Positions 48,106 through 60,510 of a stretch of 64,000 nucleotides of DNA are shown one piece after another. Origin of the DNA: Quillaja saponaria (Eukaryota; Streptophyta; Magnoliopsida; Fabales; Quillajaceae); the NCBI GenBank assembly GCA_029379385.1, contig CM055607.1:3038001-3102000 (forward strand), read 5' to 3'. The notes under the pieces are model-generated. The model made no database searches. It was not told where the DNA came from and worked only from the letters and a program-made list of their open reading frames with translations. Positions within the stretch are counted from its first letter, which is position 1, and every line of letters starts with the position of its first letter. A program made the translations under genes and the position numbers.

Positions 48106-50218
48106 TTAAAGGCCAAAATTGCACATCTGCACAAATTCCATGTCATTGTCTACGTATTTGGTCCACAGATTCTTATATTGGTTCATGGCAATATCAAGCC
48201 AAGGTTTCATGTTTCCATTGTAATGAATGACAGCAGCATTGTTGATCTCATCCATGCTAATACTGGGATTGTATCCAAGGCCAAGCACATGCCAGGATTT
48301 ATCCAATGACTTCGTTGTTGAATAGAAGGTGATCAAACCAGGTGGAAGTGTCCCCAACTTCCATAAAGTTCTGTCCTCATTCTGATTATAAAACCAATGG
48401 AAGAAAATGACTCAGTAAATAGTAAACACAGCTTCAGACTAACCCAAAATTTATAGCAAATAGTACAGACTACAACTAGACCATATTTCAGGCAAGTTCT
48501 AAACAAAATCGCAGCTTTTTAAAATAAAAATAAAAGGTAAGCATAAGTAGATGATTAGAGAAGAAAAATGCTTCAAACATAGTATACCAAGCACCAGCAA
48601 ATGAGTTCTGCAAAGTAATAGAAATATACCAAGTTCTGCCAGTAATGATACTCCTCTGTACATTTTTCACGCCTCCAAGCATCAAGATCAAATATATTCA
48701 TGCCAAAAGCCCAAGCACATGCTTTTGGATTGAACCTCTGCCTTATTAATGGCTGGGAGAAATTCAAATACTGAGCATAGCGGTGGAAGGAGCCAAAGCA
48801 CGTCTCCACAGCGCCATTCACCTTTCCACCCAAATCAATCTTCCACAATCCTGTTATGTCTTTTTGGACAACTACATCATCATCCAAGAATAAGATTTTA
48901 TGCAATTTTGGGAACATCTCTGGCAAATAAAACCGAAGGTGATTCAACATAGATAAATACTTGGGGTTCCTAAACTTCATGTTATTTGCATCTTTTGTTG
49001 CATTCTCTGCTCGATTTTCAAAGTAAAACTTCTGCAGACTGGAAGACTCAAGTTGCCTCAAAACTGGTACATATGATGAATTTAAGAATGTATAATCTTC
49101 AACTGCCTTCACCTCTATATGGGCACCCCCTTCAACTGGCCTCATCTTAAACCAAACCTTCATTGCTGCAAGATTCATCCTATCGGTAACCACATGAAAA
49201 ACATGCTTCCTGGGTTCCACTGCATTCTTTACCACAGATCTCACCACTACAGACACAGCAATTACATTGTCCGAAAATATGGCATAATGATACAAAGTTG
49301 GGTCCTCAAACTCTATCTTAGGCTTCTCATCCCTGTATTTCTCAGGACTCGAAATCCGCTCTCCCACCAGCCTCATTGCCAAACAATGCAAGCTCTTTGG
49401 TACTGATTTTGCAGCAATCATGCTTGCAAATGCCCCATTTTTCTTTGCCTTTATAAGCAACTCATTCACAGCAAAAATCGTATCTTTCAGCTTTTGAATC
49501 TTTAACTGATTATCATAATTCTCTTTTGACTCAGCAATCATTGATCGTGCAGTTTTCACTCTATCCTTCACCTCCTTCTCAAACTGCCTCAGAACATCCT
49601 CATCAACTGGACCGTCAGACTCAAATAAGGATGCCCTATAAGTTGGCTTCATTGTAAGATCTGAAAAATTATTTGCTAAATCATCAAACATCCTCAGTTG
49701 CCTAGAAATCTCAAGCTTGAGCTTCCTTGCATATGCGGCATACGCATTCACCAGTGTTATGTGATCATTAACTTGATTGTTTATTAAATCCAATCGGGTT
49801 TTAAGAGGGTCAGACTTTAATGCCAAAAATGTTCGATGCACGTAAGCGTTACCAGTTGTAGGAAGTGCCTGCAACAAACATTAAAATCTTTATGTGGGTT
49901 TTATTCTAATAAGGAAATTCTATACCCAAAAAAAAAAATCACGAAATTCTAATCTGGGGTTACCCATAATTACCAAATTGCTAAGTGGGTTTCATTTAAT
50001 AGTGCACAAACCTAAAGTAAAACAATCAGAATGAAAATGGGTATGAAGGAACTTACAGATTCATGATGTGGAGTAGAAGGATTGGTAGTGAGGAGTACAG
50101 AAAGCGTTGCAATGAAAAGGAGGGAGAACAAAGCAGAGACGAAGATCCTGTAGGAGAAGAAGCTCCGGAGGCTAAGACCCGATCCACCTCCACGGCTTCC
50201 CCGGACGGCGACCGCCAT
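48106..50218 (-). CDS. GAUT9: Galacturonosyltransferase, GAUT9-like (GT8 family), 3 exons
   Basis: Coding exons 50218-50057, 49868-48630 and 48381-48106 join in phase 0 to 558 residues; all introns are GT-AG. The product is a Golgi type II membrane protein: a short basic cytosolic tail (MAVAVRGSRGGG), an anchor at about 25-44, a stem predicted to be helical, then the GT8 catalytic domain. The nucleotide-sugar and metal site LDDDVVVQKD is at about 382-391, and HYNGNMKPW lies at 520-528 with the final segment ending in QMCNFGL. GAUT enzymes transfer galacturonic acid from UDP-galacturonate onto homogalacturonan in pectin synthesis. The N-terminal exon closely resembles GAUT9 rather than GAUT8/QUA1 as I recall them. 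Together with the adjacent 6-phosphogluconate dehydrogenase this repeats the Arabidopsis gene pair on chromosome 3. Length is normal and key motifs are intact. Confidence 0.95.
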
Positions 50219-51179
50219 TGGATCGGAGATTTATCTGGGTTTCAAGCAGAATGATCCAAAAAACAAATTTTTTCTCTTTTTTTGCTTCCCAAACTAAGTC
50301 TGAAAGCAAGTGACAGAAGCTGGTTGAAGCGAAAAGTTGGGCGATGTCAATAAGTCAGATCCGAGAGGTAGAGATATGTGTGGAAGGAATCAAAGAAGAA
50401 ATCTGTGGATCTATTCCGCGTCGGTGTCTTAATCTTGTTTATGTATTTCTTTTTATGGCGATTGGCTCATTATTAAACTATACGAATTGTACAAAGTCAG
50501 AGTCAGAAGTGAACTATGAACCAAACGTGGGCAATGTCAAAACATCTGTTTTCGTTTTTGAAAATTAAACAAATTTAGGTTTATGGCCTATAATCGATTA
50601 TAAATTGATTACCTTAAAAATAATTCATCAATCGACACATTTTAAATGTTTAGATGCTTCTTACAACTCACATTATTTTGATCCTCAATTACTTATCATT
50701 TGGATACTCAATTTTTTCCTTCAACTGTTTATCTCTATAATCTATAAAGAAAAGAGTATCAATTTGCATACAAGTTGTAAATATAAGTATACCTTAAATT
50801 TGTGGATTTTCATTTCATTTATGTTTATATTAATTGGAAATTGCTATTGGTTAAGAATTCATTGTTACTTGTTAGTATTGAAAATTTAATAAATTACAAA
50901 ACTAACAAGTCATTAAATTAAAATACATCTACTTAATTTTTTATTATAATTAATAAGAAAATAATAATTAATTATTCTCTCAAAAATTTATTTGATAGAC
51001 AAAATTACTCCTCACTCTTATCCTAATGGCTTTAAAATTAGAGTTGGGGTCAAGATTAGGAAAAAAAAAAAACTCAGAAAGCAGGAACTACTTTATCACT
51101 TCGGCCCTTTAGGATATCTGGCAACCGCAACAGGAATGAAGCATTTTCTCATGTCCATCCCCCCTAGTAACTGAGTCAG
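50219..51179. other. GAUT9 promoter and AT-rich spacer
   Basis: The 5' leader and promoter of the GAUT9-like gene (minus strand) occupy the first few hundred bases. The rest is AT-rich without a supported gene and runs into the LINE remnant. Confidence 0.5.
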
Positions 51180-53812
51180 ATAATGTGATATTGAATGCCA
51201 CCATCACTGATCATGAAATTCAGAACTCAACATTTGACATGGGTGCCTTAAAGGCCCTGGGGTCCTGATGGTCTTTCTGGAATTTTCTACCATCAATATT
51301 GTGATTAAGATGAGAGTTTTATTTATTTTTAATCGTGAAACTCCCTTGGGGATATTAACACCACCCACTTGGTCCTCGTAACGAAGGGAGATACTCGAGA
51401 GAAAGTAAGCCACTAGAGACCTATCAGTTTGTACACCTTCTCTTGCAATATTATTTGTAAAGTCCTAGCGAACAAACTAATACAAACTCATGCCCAACAT
51501 AATTTCTGAAAATCAGTGCGCATTCGTAGCTGGTCGTCTTATTCAAGACAATATCTCCATTGCTCGTGAAGCCGTCTATTTCCTTAAAATGAAGTTCATC
51601 TTAAACTGAGAATGAAAAAAAAAAGTGGATGAGGCTACTTCTTGAATGTGTTTCCTCAGTTCGGTTTACATTGCCCTTAGTGATTAAGCCTATTGTTTCG
51701 TTTAAGAGGTGTTAGACAGGATGTCCCATCGTCTCCATACTTCTTGGGCATTAAGTATTAACTACTCAGACGATCCAGGCAGGTATCTTGGACTACCAAC
51801 GATTAGGGGAAGATAAAAAAAGAAAGCCCTCGAATTTATCTTGGATAGAATGCTGTACAAAATTAGGGATGGAAACGAGGGTATCTCTCTCAAACAGGAA
51901 TAAAAGGTCTTATTAAGTCAGTGGCTTCTGCAATCCCATGTCTTGTTTCAAATTCCAGAAATCTCTTTGCAATAACATACAGATTGCAATCTCTGAATTC
52001 TGGTGGGGGCAAACTGAACGTGTTGGGATAAGCTTACCACTTACAACTGCGAAGATGGATGGAGGTTTAAGCTTCCGAGACTAGTACTCTTTCAATCAAG
52101 CTCTCCTTGCCAAGCAAGTTTGGTGAATCCTACAGGAGCCTAGTGTCCCATGGGCCTGTGTGATCAAAGGTATTTATTTCCATAATTCATCTATGTTATG
52201 TGCAACAAAGGAGCTAGAGCTTTATGGCTTTGGTCAAATCTCCTGGAGGGTAAAGATCTTCTTAAACAAGGACTGATATGGAAGGTGGGGAATAGGGATA
52301 ACATCATACTTTGGTATGATGCCTAGATACCTTCTTTGCCAGGGAACAAGCTTAACCTCTTCACATCCTCCACGGTTTGTCTAAGATCTTCTTCAACAAG
52401 GACTGATATGGAAGGGGGGAATAGGGATATCATATCATACTCTGGGATGATGCCTAGATTCCTTCTTTGCCAGGGAACAAGCTAACCACTTTACATCTTC
52501 CATGTTTTGTGAATCCCCACAAAAAGGTTATGGATATCTTCAGAGGAAATCATTGGCATTTGGAGGATATTGTTGACTGGATTAGTCCCAGAGAGGTGAT
52601 GGCAATCAAGCATATCCCTCTAAGTTTTACACCCCATCGAGACAATCAGGTTTGGGCACATAACAAGACAAGTAACTATTCAGTTAAATCAGGGCATCAC
52701 TTTGCCAGAAGCCTGACACCCCAAGATCTCCCATCAAGACCCAACATCCTCACATTACATCTCTCCAGAATTTTGGCGTTAAGCCCCCAAAAATCAAGCA
52801 CTTTTTCTAGCGCCTCAACTCTTTGGCAACTGCTCTTAATCTGTTTAATCGAAAGGGTAAAACTGACAACAATTTATCACGGTAGTTTATGGTCAATTTT
52901 CATAATCAGCGGTGCATCTGCTTTTGCAATGTGAATGTACCACAGTAGTTTGGTTTGGCATCTCTGTGTCTATGCACATTAACAGGAATTCTATCACATT
53001 TGATGAATGGCAGTTGGACACTTGTTGTAATAGCAATTTATCACAGAGCAATAGAGAAAGTGCCAAACTATTGTTGCTTTATCTTGTTGGTTCATTTGGA
53101 TATCGAGGTGCGAATTTTTGTACAATCACAAGGTGATTAATCCTTTGGCCTGCTGCCTGCGATCTCCATCTGCTGTTGCACAATTCAGGGGGCTGTTGTC
53201 TCGTTGTTCATCTCCTGTCATCAACAACCGACAGATGATGCTCCTCCTAGACCTTTTCAGTGGCTACCCCTAGCTCCTGATTCTGTTAAGATCTGGATGG
53301 AGCTTTCAATCCAAGTTTATATAAAGCATGAATCTGGGTCATTGTTAGAGATGATCAAAGGCAATGTAGTGATGGCATTTTCGGCCACAGCTTTTAATTG
53401 CGGATTGTGCTTTTGGGGCTGATGTTGAAGCTCTTGATAATGATATGCAACTTGGTCTGGATTACATTGAGGTAGAAAGTGACTGCCAGGAGATGGTTAC
53501 TTCACCGTCCTCATTGCCTCCTTAGCGTTTTGCCAATGCTATTGAAGATATCGTCACTACTCCTTTAAGTTCATCCCAAGAACAGCTAATGTCATAGCCA
53601 ATTGGATGGCAAAAACTGCTAAAAAGAGGATGTGCCCCCTTAACTGGTTTCTTTCCCACCATCCTCACTGCTCCATATCCTTCCCAAAGATGGTCTTCCA
53701 GCCCCACCTTAGTTGTCTATTTTTACTCCTGCATTTTGAGTTGTTTTGTTTCCATCTTTTTCCTGCTTTGTTGTTCTTGTTATCTTTCAGGCCGAAAAAA
53801 AAAAAAAAAAAA
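51180..53812 (+). mobile_element. Decayed, 5'-truncated LINE (L1-type) retrotransposon
   Basis: Translating the plus strand in shifting frames gives pieces of a plant L1 polyprotein in order. At 51230-51420 is the segment before the reverse transcriptase core (LKALG then GPDGLSGIFY, and PLGINTTHLVLVTKGD). At 51420-51600 come the finger and palm motifs (RPISL, CKVLANKL, then an ENQCAFV-like stretch). At 52110-52340 is the region preceding the zf-RVT domain (ALLAKQVW, then IWKVGNRDNIILWYDAWIP). At 53200-53650 is the RNase H-like C-terminus with ANWMAKTAKKRMCPLNWF. It ends in an 18-A tail at 53795-53812. Multiple stops and frameshifts and the absence of the endonuclease part show it is inactive. 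A tandem duplication lies inside it. Confidence 0.88.
52251..52510. repeat. 130-bp tandem duplication inside the LINE
   Basis: The segment 52251-52380 (containing GATCTTCTTAAACAAGGACTG and ending GGTTTGT) is repeated at 52381-52510 with about a dozen differences. The offset is 130 bases at every landmark. It duplicates the zf-RVT-proximal coding region and shifts the frame, so it arose in the element or its parent, and both copies have since diverged. Confidence 0.9.
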
Positions 53813-54768
53813 CAACAAGAAGTCTGCCAACTACAATGTAGAACCATCAATTTGAAATCTAATGCATGAATTCTTTTGTTTTCCTCAATTTTCCAAACTA
53901 ATGAAACAAACCTGGTACCACTTTGTTTACATTTTACACGAACACCAGAGAGAGAGTTTCAGATCAGAAAATACTTCAGCAGCAGGACACTCAAGAATGA
54001 TGGCAAGGTAGCTGGAGTCCCATCCTGATGTTGATAATAAGATTAAGAGTATAACTTGAACCTTCCTTGATTTTTGTTGAAATTTCAAAGCTTACATGTA
54101 AGTACAGATTAAGCACAAGTGACAACTAAATAACCCTACTAAGAGATAAGACCATCCCCTTGTAGAATTTTCTTATTTCTATGGCAAGAAAAACAACAGC
54201 AGTTATAGCACCTAAACACTTCAAGCCAAGCCAGAAAAGAAACTATATTCACCCGAGTCTTCTCAAAATATAAAGGAAGCTTTTAAGGGAAATGGATTAT
54301 CGGTTCCAATAATAAGTAATAATAGTTAAAATTGGCTAATCTAGTTGGATATAACAGCCTACGGAGTAATAAATTGGGATCTGAATCAAAATCACAATAT
54401 ATCTTGAGGTTGATTCACTCCTCAAGTTTGGTAGCTCATGAACTCCAGTTGTGTCTCAAGGCCTAAAACCACTAGGTACAAGAAGATTTTTAACACTATT
54501 GCGGAATCATTATATCTCATCATTTTCTTAGCAACTGAGGATTTCATCTTTTTTCAGAAACAGCATTTCAAGATGAGGGAATCATCAAAGTAAAATGTCA
54601 TTTGCATGGATAAAAGTAGAGGTAAAATGCGTTCTGCACACAGAAAAATTTCCATTAAGAAATTACTAATCCTTTGAATAGAAATGTGGATATCTACCAT
54701 ATTTGTAACAGTTTGACACTAGCTTCACTCAGAAATCAGATCAAATTATTCAAAAAAAATTATGAATA
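53813..54768. other. Spacer between the LINE and the orphan gene
   Basis: No gene is supported. It probably includes the 3' UTR of the minus-strand gene that ends at 54769. Confidence 0.45.
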
Positions 54769-57564
54769 TCAGTTTTTCTCCTCCTCAAAACAGTAATAAT
54801 CGGGAAGAATGAAAATAAACAGTTCACCTGACTCAATACATCCACATTGTTTTTGTTCTGTAAGATGAGTTAATTTCATCTCCTTCCTGTAATAGACAAC
54901 ATACACATGTATTCAAACAAATATCATAATCTTCCTGCAACCTAATGAAAAGAAAACAATCCATGCGTTCATAAATTGCCCAAAGACAATAAAGACATTA
55001 GATCAAATACTTACTTTCTCTTTATTCTATCAACCCCACCATTCCGCATCTCATTTTTAGCAAGAGCAGATCCAGGGGGTACAGCATATCGCATAGAAGA
55101 AAGAGCTGGAGCAGATGATCCTGTCACAGCAGTACTTGTAGCTGGTACAGGTGGTAGAGCATGAACAGCTTCAGGAAGGGGACTAGGTTAAATGTGCTTT
55201 AACTGATTGTTCCTATAGTTTTTCCAGAAGTAGAATTGCTGCCTATGTCCCAGTTCCTAAAACGACCCAAGTTCCAACTTTTAGATAGTGTATCAAAAGA
55301 ATATTTACAATAAACTGTACGTAATTCTTTTAGAAAAGACATTGATCTCAAGGACAATCATGAACTTCATGTATTCTTGGCTAGCTAATCAATTGAGAAG
55401 TCTTGAATATCTGAACTCAATGTTCTTATATAAAAATTACTCGGTTTGATCCATCATAGGTTCAGGATGCAATAAACAGACCGTACAACTAACAATACTA
55501 GGAACAAAAGGTTTAATTGCATATACTATAGTCAAAATAATTTCCAATATGCTCATCAACACAACAAAAGATGAAACAAATTCTCTTCGCATTGAATCAT
55601 TACCAGTTCAGTAGAATGAAATTCTTACTGTCAACCCACTTGCTACAACTCCATACAGGCATACACAATGTAAAGAATATTACACTAAATCATTGGAGGT
55701 CCCCTTAAAATTGTATAATCGGGTCTAGTAACATATTTTTTTCTGCGTTTTATGAGTAAGACCAAATAATGTTGACTGAAAGATATGAATATCCAAAGGG
55801 TCCTAACAAATATTAAAGAAGAGAGCCCAGCACGAATAAAGCAAAACTTTGAGTGCTTCAAACCCACATGGAAATAATAAAGGAAAAATGGCAAGATTAC
55901 ACATCAAAGGAAGAAATTAAAGGATGTTTAACCTTGTTTCCAGGCAATGAGGATACCTAAAATAGTTATGAAAAAACTTGCATAGATTAAACAATAATTC
56001 CAGATATCTAACAGTAAATTTTTTAAGTACTATAATACTAAAGTTATAAGGTGATCCTTTCTAAATAATGCTCACATTAACCTCTATTTGGAAACAAGTT
56101 ATTTGACCTCTCCTACATGCAATGCCAATTTATGGGGAGGTCCACAAAGATGTAAACACTTTTTTCACAGTTGCTCACCGCAAACCCTGCATTCTCTGTA
56201 TCCCTCCTCCATACTTTATCTCTGTCTTTTTTCTTTCAAGTTCCTACAGTTCTCTTTTGACTTATTGTCATGTCAAGAGAGGGTAATAATTTGACAGAAT
56301 GGGACCAAGAGATTCAGTTCTTTCCTTGATCAAGAAGAATAAGGAGACAATGAAAAGAGGAAAAGAAAAAGATGGACCTCTGAAAATTCAAAAAGATCCA
56401 TGTAAATACGTCATCTGATTAGTGCCTCGGCAACTTGTATGGCCACATGGGGTGAAAAAAAGGGACACAAAATTGATGTCACTTGTCACATAATTGTCAT
56501 AGTCAGACAAGATAAAGCATAGTTGTTTTGACTATATCAATTTCCTACTATTCATTCTTCCAGTTCAGAAACTCGTGTTTGTCTATTCATTCTTCCAGTT
56601 CAGAAACTCGTGTTTGTCTATTCATTCTTCCAGTTCAGAAACTAGTGTTTGTCTATTCATTCTATGTTTTGCATATAATGGTAAAAATGGGTGATCAACT
56701 ACATCTCATAGTTTTCCTTGTCTTTAGTAGTTCAAGTAGTATATGTAACTCATTTAAACATCATAACTAACTGGTGGATAACATTTGGTATCTTGAAAAT
56801 AAGTCTTTGACTCCTTGCAAGATGCAAAAGTACAGACACAGATACATGAGGAGACACAGAAGCACACCATAAAATATCAATGACTTCCAATCTCTTTTCA
56901 TTTTCTTCTCCTCTGTTTCAACAAAACAAAAGGATATAACTTTTAATTCCATAGTTTTGATGCATAATGGTGAGTGACATTTTAGTTTTCCAATTCCAAC
57001 AAACTTTGTATTCTTTGTTTTACTTATAAAAAAAAAATTCCATAGTGCAATAGATGCAGTATCCTTTAACAGTGTCTAGAAAGAAAAATGGTGGGGTGGA
57101 AAACATACAGTGGATATAGGTGGGGTTGGCAAGGCCTGTGGACAAATTCCAATTCCAGCAAAAAATGCTGCAGCCCATCATCTGGATATTTGTATATGCT
57201 CTTTGGCCTCAAAATCAATTATTAACCCTTGGACAATCAGTTCCAAACATTGTAACTAAAACCATGAATTTCCCTCAAACATTTTTTTTGTGATCTTTGG
57301 ACATTTACCTAAGAACAAGAAAAATCCCTAAAAATTCCCAGTAAACCAAGATACATATTAACTTCTTTAGGTTTAACAAAGAATATATCAAATAAATTGA
57401 GCTCAGATGCTTTCTTGTTTCTATACTATAATTTTCCGGGCAAAAAAAAAAAAAAAAAAAAAATACGAAGAATACAAATAGAAGAAAATATAGACAAGAA
57501 ATTTTGTTGCTTACGAGGATGGAATAGAATCAGATGTATCGTCACTTTCTTTATTAGAGCTCAT
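54769..57564 (-). CDS. Unidentified small spliced gene with a 24-nt microexon, 119 residues
   Basis: Four segments chain in one frame on the minus strand with canonical GT-AG sites: 57564-57515 (ATG, donor TC|GTAAGC), 55956-55933 (24-nt microexon, TTTTAG|G and AAG|GTTAAA), 55182-55015 (CCTAG|T and AAA|GTAAGT) and 54886-54769 (TTACAG|G to TGA). An acceptor GTAG at 57576 lies 11 bases before the ATG, implying at least one leader exon, perhaps near 58051-58170. The protein has a Ser/Asp-rich start (MSSNKESDDTSDS), a Pro/Ala/Ser-rich middle (ALPPVPATSTAVTGSSAP), MRYAVPPGSALAKNEMRNGG, a basic cluster KRKKEMK, and LTEQKQCGC near the end. I recognise no domain, signal peptide or membrane helix. All four phases agree, which is hard to get by chance. 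A GTGAAC after TCAG in the last exon could be another donor, so the last 20 residues are less certain. Function unknown. Confidence 0.55.
56548..56663. repeat. 35-bp minisatellite, 3.3 copies
   Basis: Units of 35 bases start at 56548, 56583 and 56618 (CTATTCATTCTTCCAGTTCA, then GAAACTCGTGTTTGT), with a partial fourth from 56653. Only one substitution (CTCG to CTAG) separates the full copies, so the array is recent. It lies in the predicted first intron of the minus-strand orphan gene. Confidence 0.93.
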
Positions 57565-59691
57565 TGAAACCTCGACTACAAAACAATAAGAAAAACAACT
57601 TTGTCAGGTCAAAACAGATTAAGTGAGCACAAAAGAGATTGTGGGCAGTGTATGAATTGCACTAAATTAAAATTTTTGTCATTCAAATTGCAAAAGTACT
57701 AGTTTTTTACTCTTACCTTTTCCAATGCAAAAAGTTTAAACATAGAAGCAATTGTAAATGAATAAATTAAAATAAAAGAGATTCAAAAAAAGTCCTGATC
57801 TATCCAACCAAAAAAATTAGATTACAATGACTATAACATACCCAAAGCTAAAGAACAAGTTAAAAAAAAAAAATTAAAATAAAAAAAATAAAAAAACTTC
57901 TAGAAGTAAACCAATTGCCATGAGTGTGCTTCTCTGTGAAATCTGAATCTTGGGCAATCTGTTTGTTAGATACAGAGAAAGTCTAAAGGGAGAAAGGGAT
58001 TATTACATTCATGGGGAATGAGATTGCAAAGGGATTGTATATAATATACCTATAAAAAATAAAAATCTCTTTGCTCAATTGCAACTCAGTGTGAAGATAG
58101 GACTGCAATTACAAACCCTAGCCTTAGTGCAAACTGCAAAGGCCTGGTGAGGCATTTGTTCTATTGATTCAATGGAGTAATGGACAGAGGAGAGACAGAA
58201 CAGAAACAGGAGACTGCAAAAAACTGCGTAAAAGGGGACGGATTGTGATTTGTGAAAGAAAGACAACCGTGTGTGGTGTATGCCTGCAGGCTGCTTATAA
58301 CAATTTTATTATTCCAACCTTTTATTTTCATGGGCTCTATTTATCGTATAATTTATAAAATATATTAAATATTATAAGTATATTATTATATTATCATAAT
58401 GTAAAAATTAATTTGATAATTTTATATTACCGTGTCATCTTTATATAATATTTTAAAAAAATTTAGTTAAATTTTCTAGTCTCGATGTAAATAGTCTATT
58501 TTAATCTAACTAAAAAGATGATTAATTACGATATGTGTAAGTTGATATTAACTGTTAAATATAAAAGAAAAAAATAACTAAATTTATTTTTAAAACCTAT
58601 ACAAAATTCTGTATTTTCAAGCATAAATTTTTTTAAATCTTATAAAAAGATAAACATAATTCCTAATGTATTGTTATTAAATTAATTTCGAACAGAGAAG
58701 TAATTAATAATAAATTCTTAGAAATAACAATTTCATTTAAGATTCACTTGTGGGAGAATCAATTTCTTAGTGTTGATTTTCCTTTTTTTTTTTTTTTTTT
58801 TTTTTTGGGTACATTAGGAGTGCTTTGACATGATACTGAAAAATAAGGACATGTACTAACTATTCGAGCTAAGTTCTTGGTGGTAAAAATTATTTCTAAA
58901 AATAAATGTGATGCATGTATAATTAAAAAAGAATTGAACTTTTAATATTCATCATCTACTTCTTAGTATATTTAAAATTAGATAACAAGAGGTACCTAAA
59001 ATGGAAGAATAGCCTATATGAGTTACTAATATATATATATTAATTCAACAGTTGAATGCTGTTTAGGTTAACTTTTTTATGTGTAATTTTTTGAATTATA
59101 AAATTGATTTAAGCCTTTCATATTAAATAAATATATTTTAAATTATAAATGAGCCAAATCTAAATTTAATTTACAAAGTTTAAACTCTGGTTCGTTACTT
59201 TTTAACTAGGCTCGATAGTAGAAATAGATCCTTTAACAAACAAGTCCTAAGCCCTATATAGGCGAGAAAAAACTTGTCTTTCAAATTTTTGTCAAATATG
59301 TGGTATGCTTGTGTTATAATGAATTTGATGAGCATCATATACGTAACACTTAACTTTATACTATTTATTAAAACAAATTGCAATCAAAGCATTTTATTTT
59401 TTTAATGAAAAACAAGATACTTTATTTTCCAATAATATGTAGTCAAGGCAGCTTTTAAAACTACAAATTGTGCTTTTGGTTCTACTAGTTACCTTCCCCA
59501 AATTGTTTTCTTTTTATGGCAATGCACTGTTGAGTCTGCCACACTTTTATCTCTTTGTCATGTCAAGTTCAACTCTGGTTATTTCTGGTTAATGCTCCAG
59601 ATGAAGCCATGAATAAATAAATTCTAATTTCTGAGAGCCAAACCATGATGGTGTCCCTGACTCTTCTTGGTTGGGTCTTAAACAGTTTGGA
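57565..59691. other. Leader and promoter region of the orphan gene, then AT-rich spacer
   Basis: On the minus strand a GT donor (ATAG|GTATAT at about 58051) following a less AT-rich segment to about 58170 is a candidate first, non-coding exon. Beyond 58350 the sequence is AT-rich with a poly(T) run at about 58783-58806, and shows no gene. Confidence 0.4.
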
Positions 59692-60252
59692 CCAACATCT
59701 AGGGGTGTTTATGCGTTGATTAACCAACTAACACAATCTAAATCACCAGAATTGTATTGGTTAAAATTTTTATTTAGTTTGGCTTTTGTTATATATTTTT
59801 TCAAAACTGAATATATTGGATTAATTTTTTATTCTTAGTTGGTTAATCAAAACCAATATTTTCAACTTATTAATACCCATTGTTATTATATTTTGACTTT
59901 TTTTCTTTAAGTACACAATAATTAATTGAAGTTGGAAATTATTATTTAAAAAAATTAAAACATAAAAATTTCATTTAAATTAATTGGACCACAAAAAAAC
60001 ATGACATAGGGTTTTAAAAATATGTTCTTTACAAAAACTTAATTACAAATAAGATCAAACAATTCTACCATAAGATACAAAAACTTAGAATAAAAACCAA
60101 ACTAAACCGACTCTAACTGAGTGATTTGATTTTGTTATCTCTAAAATAAAAACCATGGCTGGTTAGATTAAATTTCAAACCCACCAAGTTAGCAGGTTAA
60201 AATTTCTCTTGTAACCCAATCAAACCGAACCACAAACACTCCTATCAACATC
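59692..60252. mobile_element. Second hAT-type non-autonomous element (545 bp)
   Basis: The element spans 59700-60244. The left end TAGGGGTGTTTATG and the reverse complement of the right end TAGGAGTGTTTGTG match at 12 of 14 positions; TAGGGGTG ends are typical of hAT elements. Flanks are CCAACATC (59692-59699) and TCAACATC (60245-60252), an 8-bp target duplication with one mismatch. The interior carries GGTTGATTAACC-like inverted words and no coding sequence. It is a different family from the element at 46911, whose ends start CAAGG. Confidence 0.75.
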
Positions 60253-60510
60253 AAACCTTAGTGGCGAAATTCCTGTGACGAACCTCGTATTCTTATAATT
60301 TAAGAAACCCTTAGAAGTCTACACCAATTATAGATAGATAATTAGTTATGTGCCATCATATTTATTTACCAGAGTTTCATATAAAAGTACTGAAAAACAT
60401 GTTATTTTGCCATTCTTTTCAATCTCATACGGCTCAAAACTGAAGCAACTGATTGACTTCCACACAAGGAGAAGAACCAACTTGAAGAAAAATAAAATCT
60501 TGGCCTTAAT

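Noticed and set aside
49119..49406. 95-residue plus-strand frame inside the GAUT9 exon
   Set aside because: Antisense shadow of the galacturonosyltransferase catalytic region.
57100..57190. Possible extra exon of the orphan gene (frame reading AGIGICPQALPTPP)
   Set aside because: Its phase does not agree with exon 1 or the microexon, whereas the four-exon chain without it is fully in phase.
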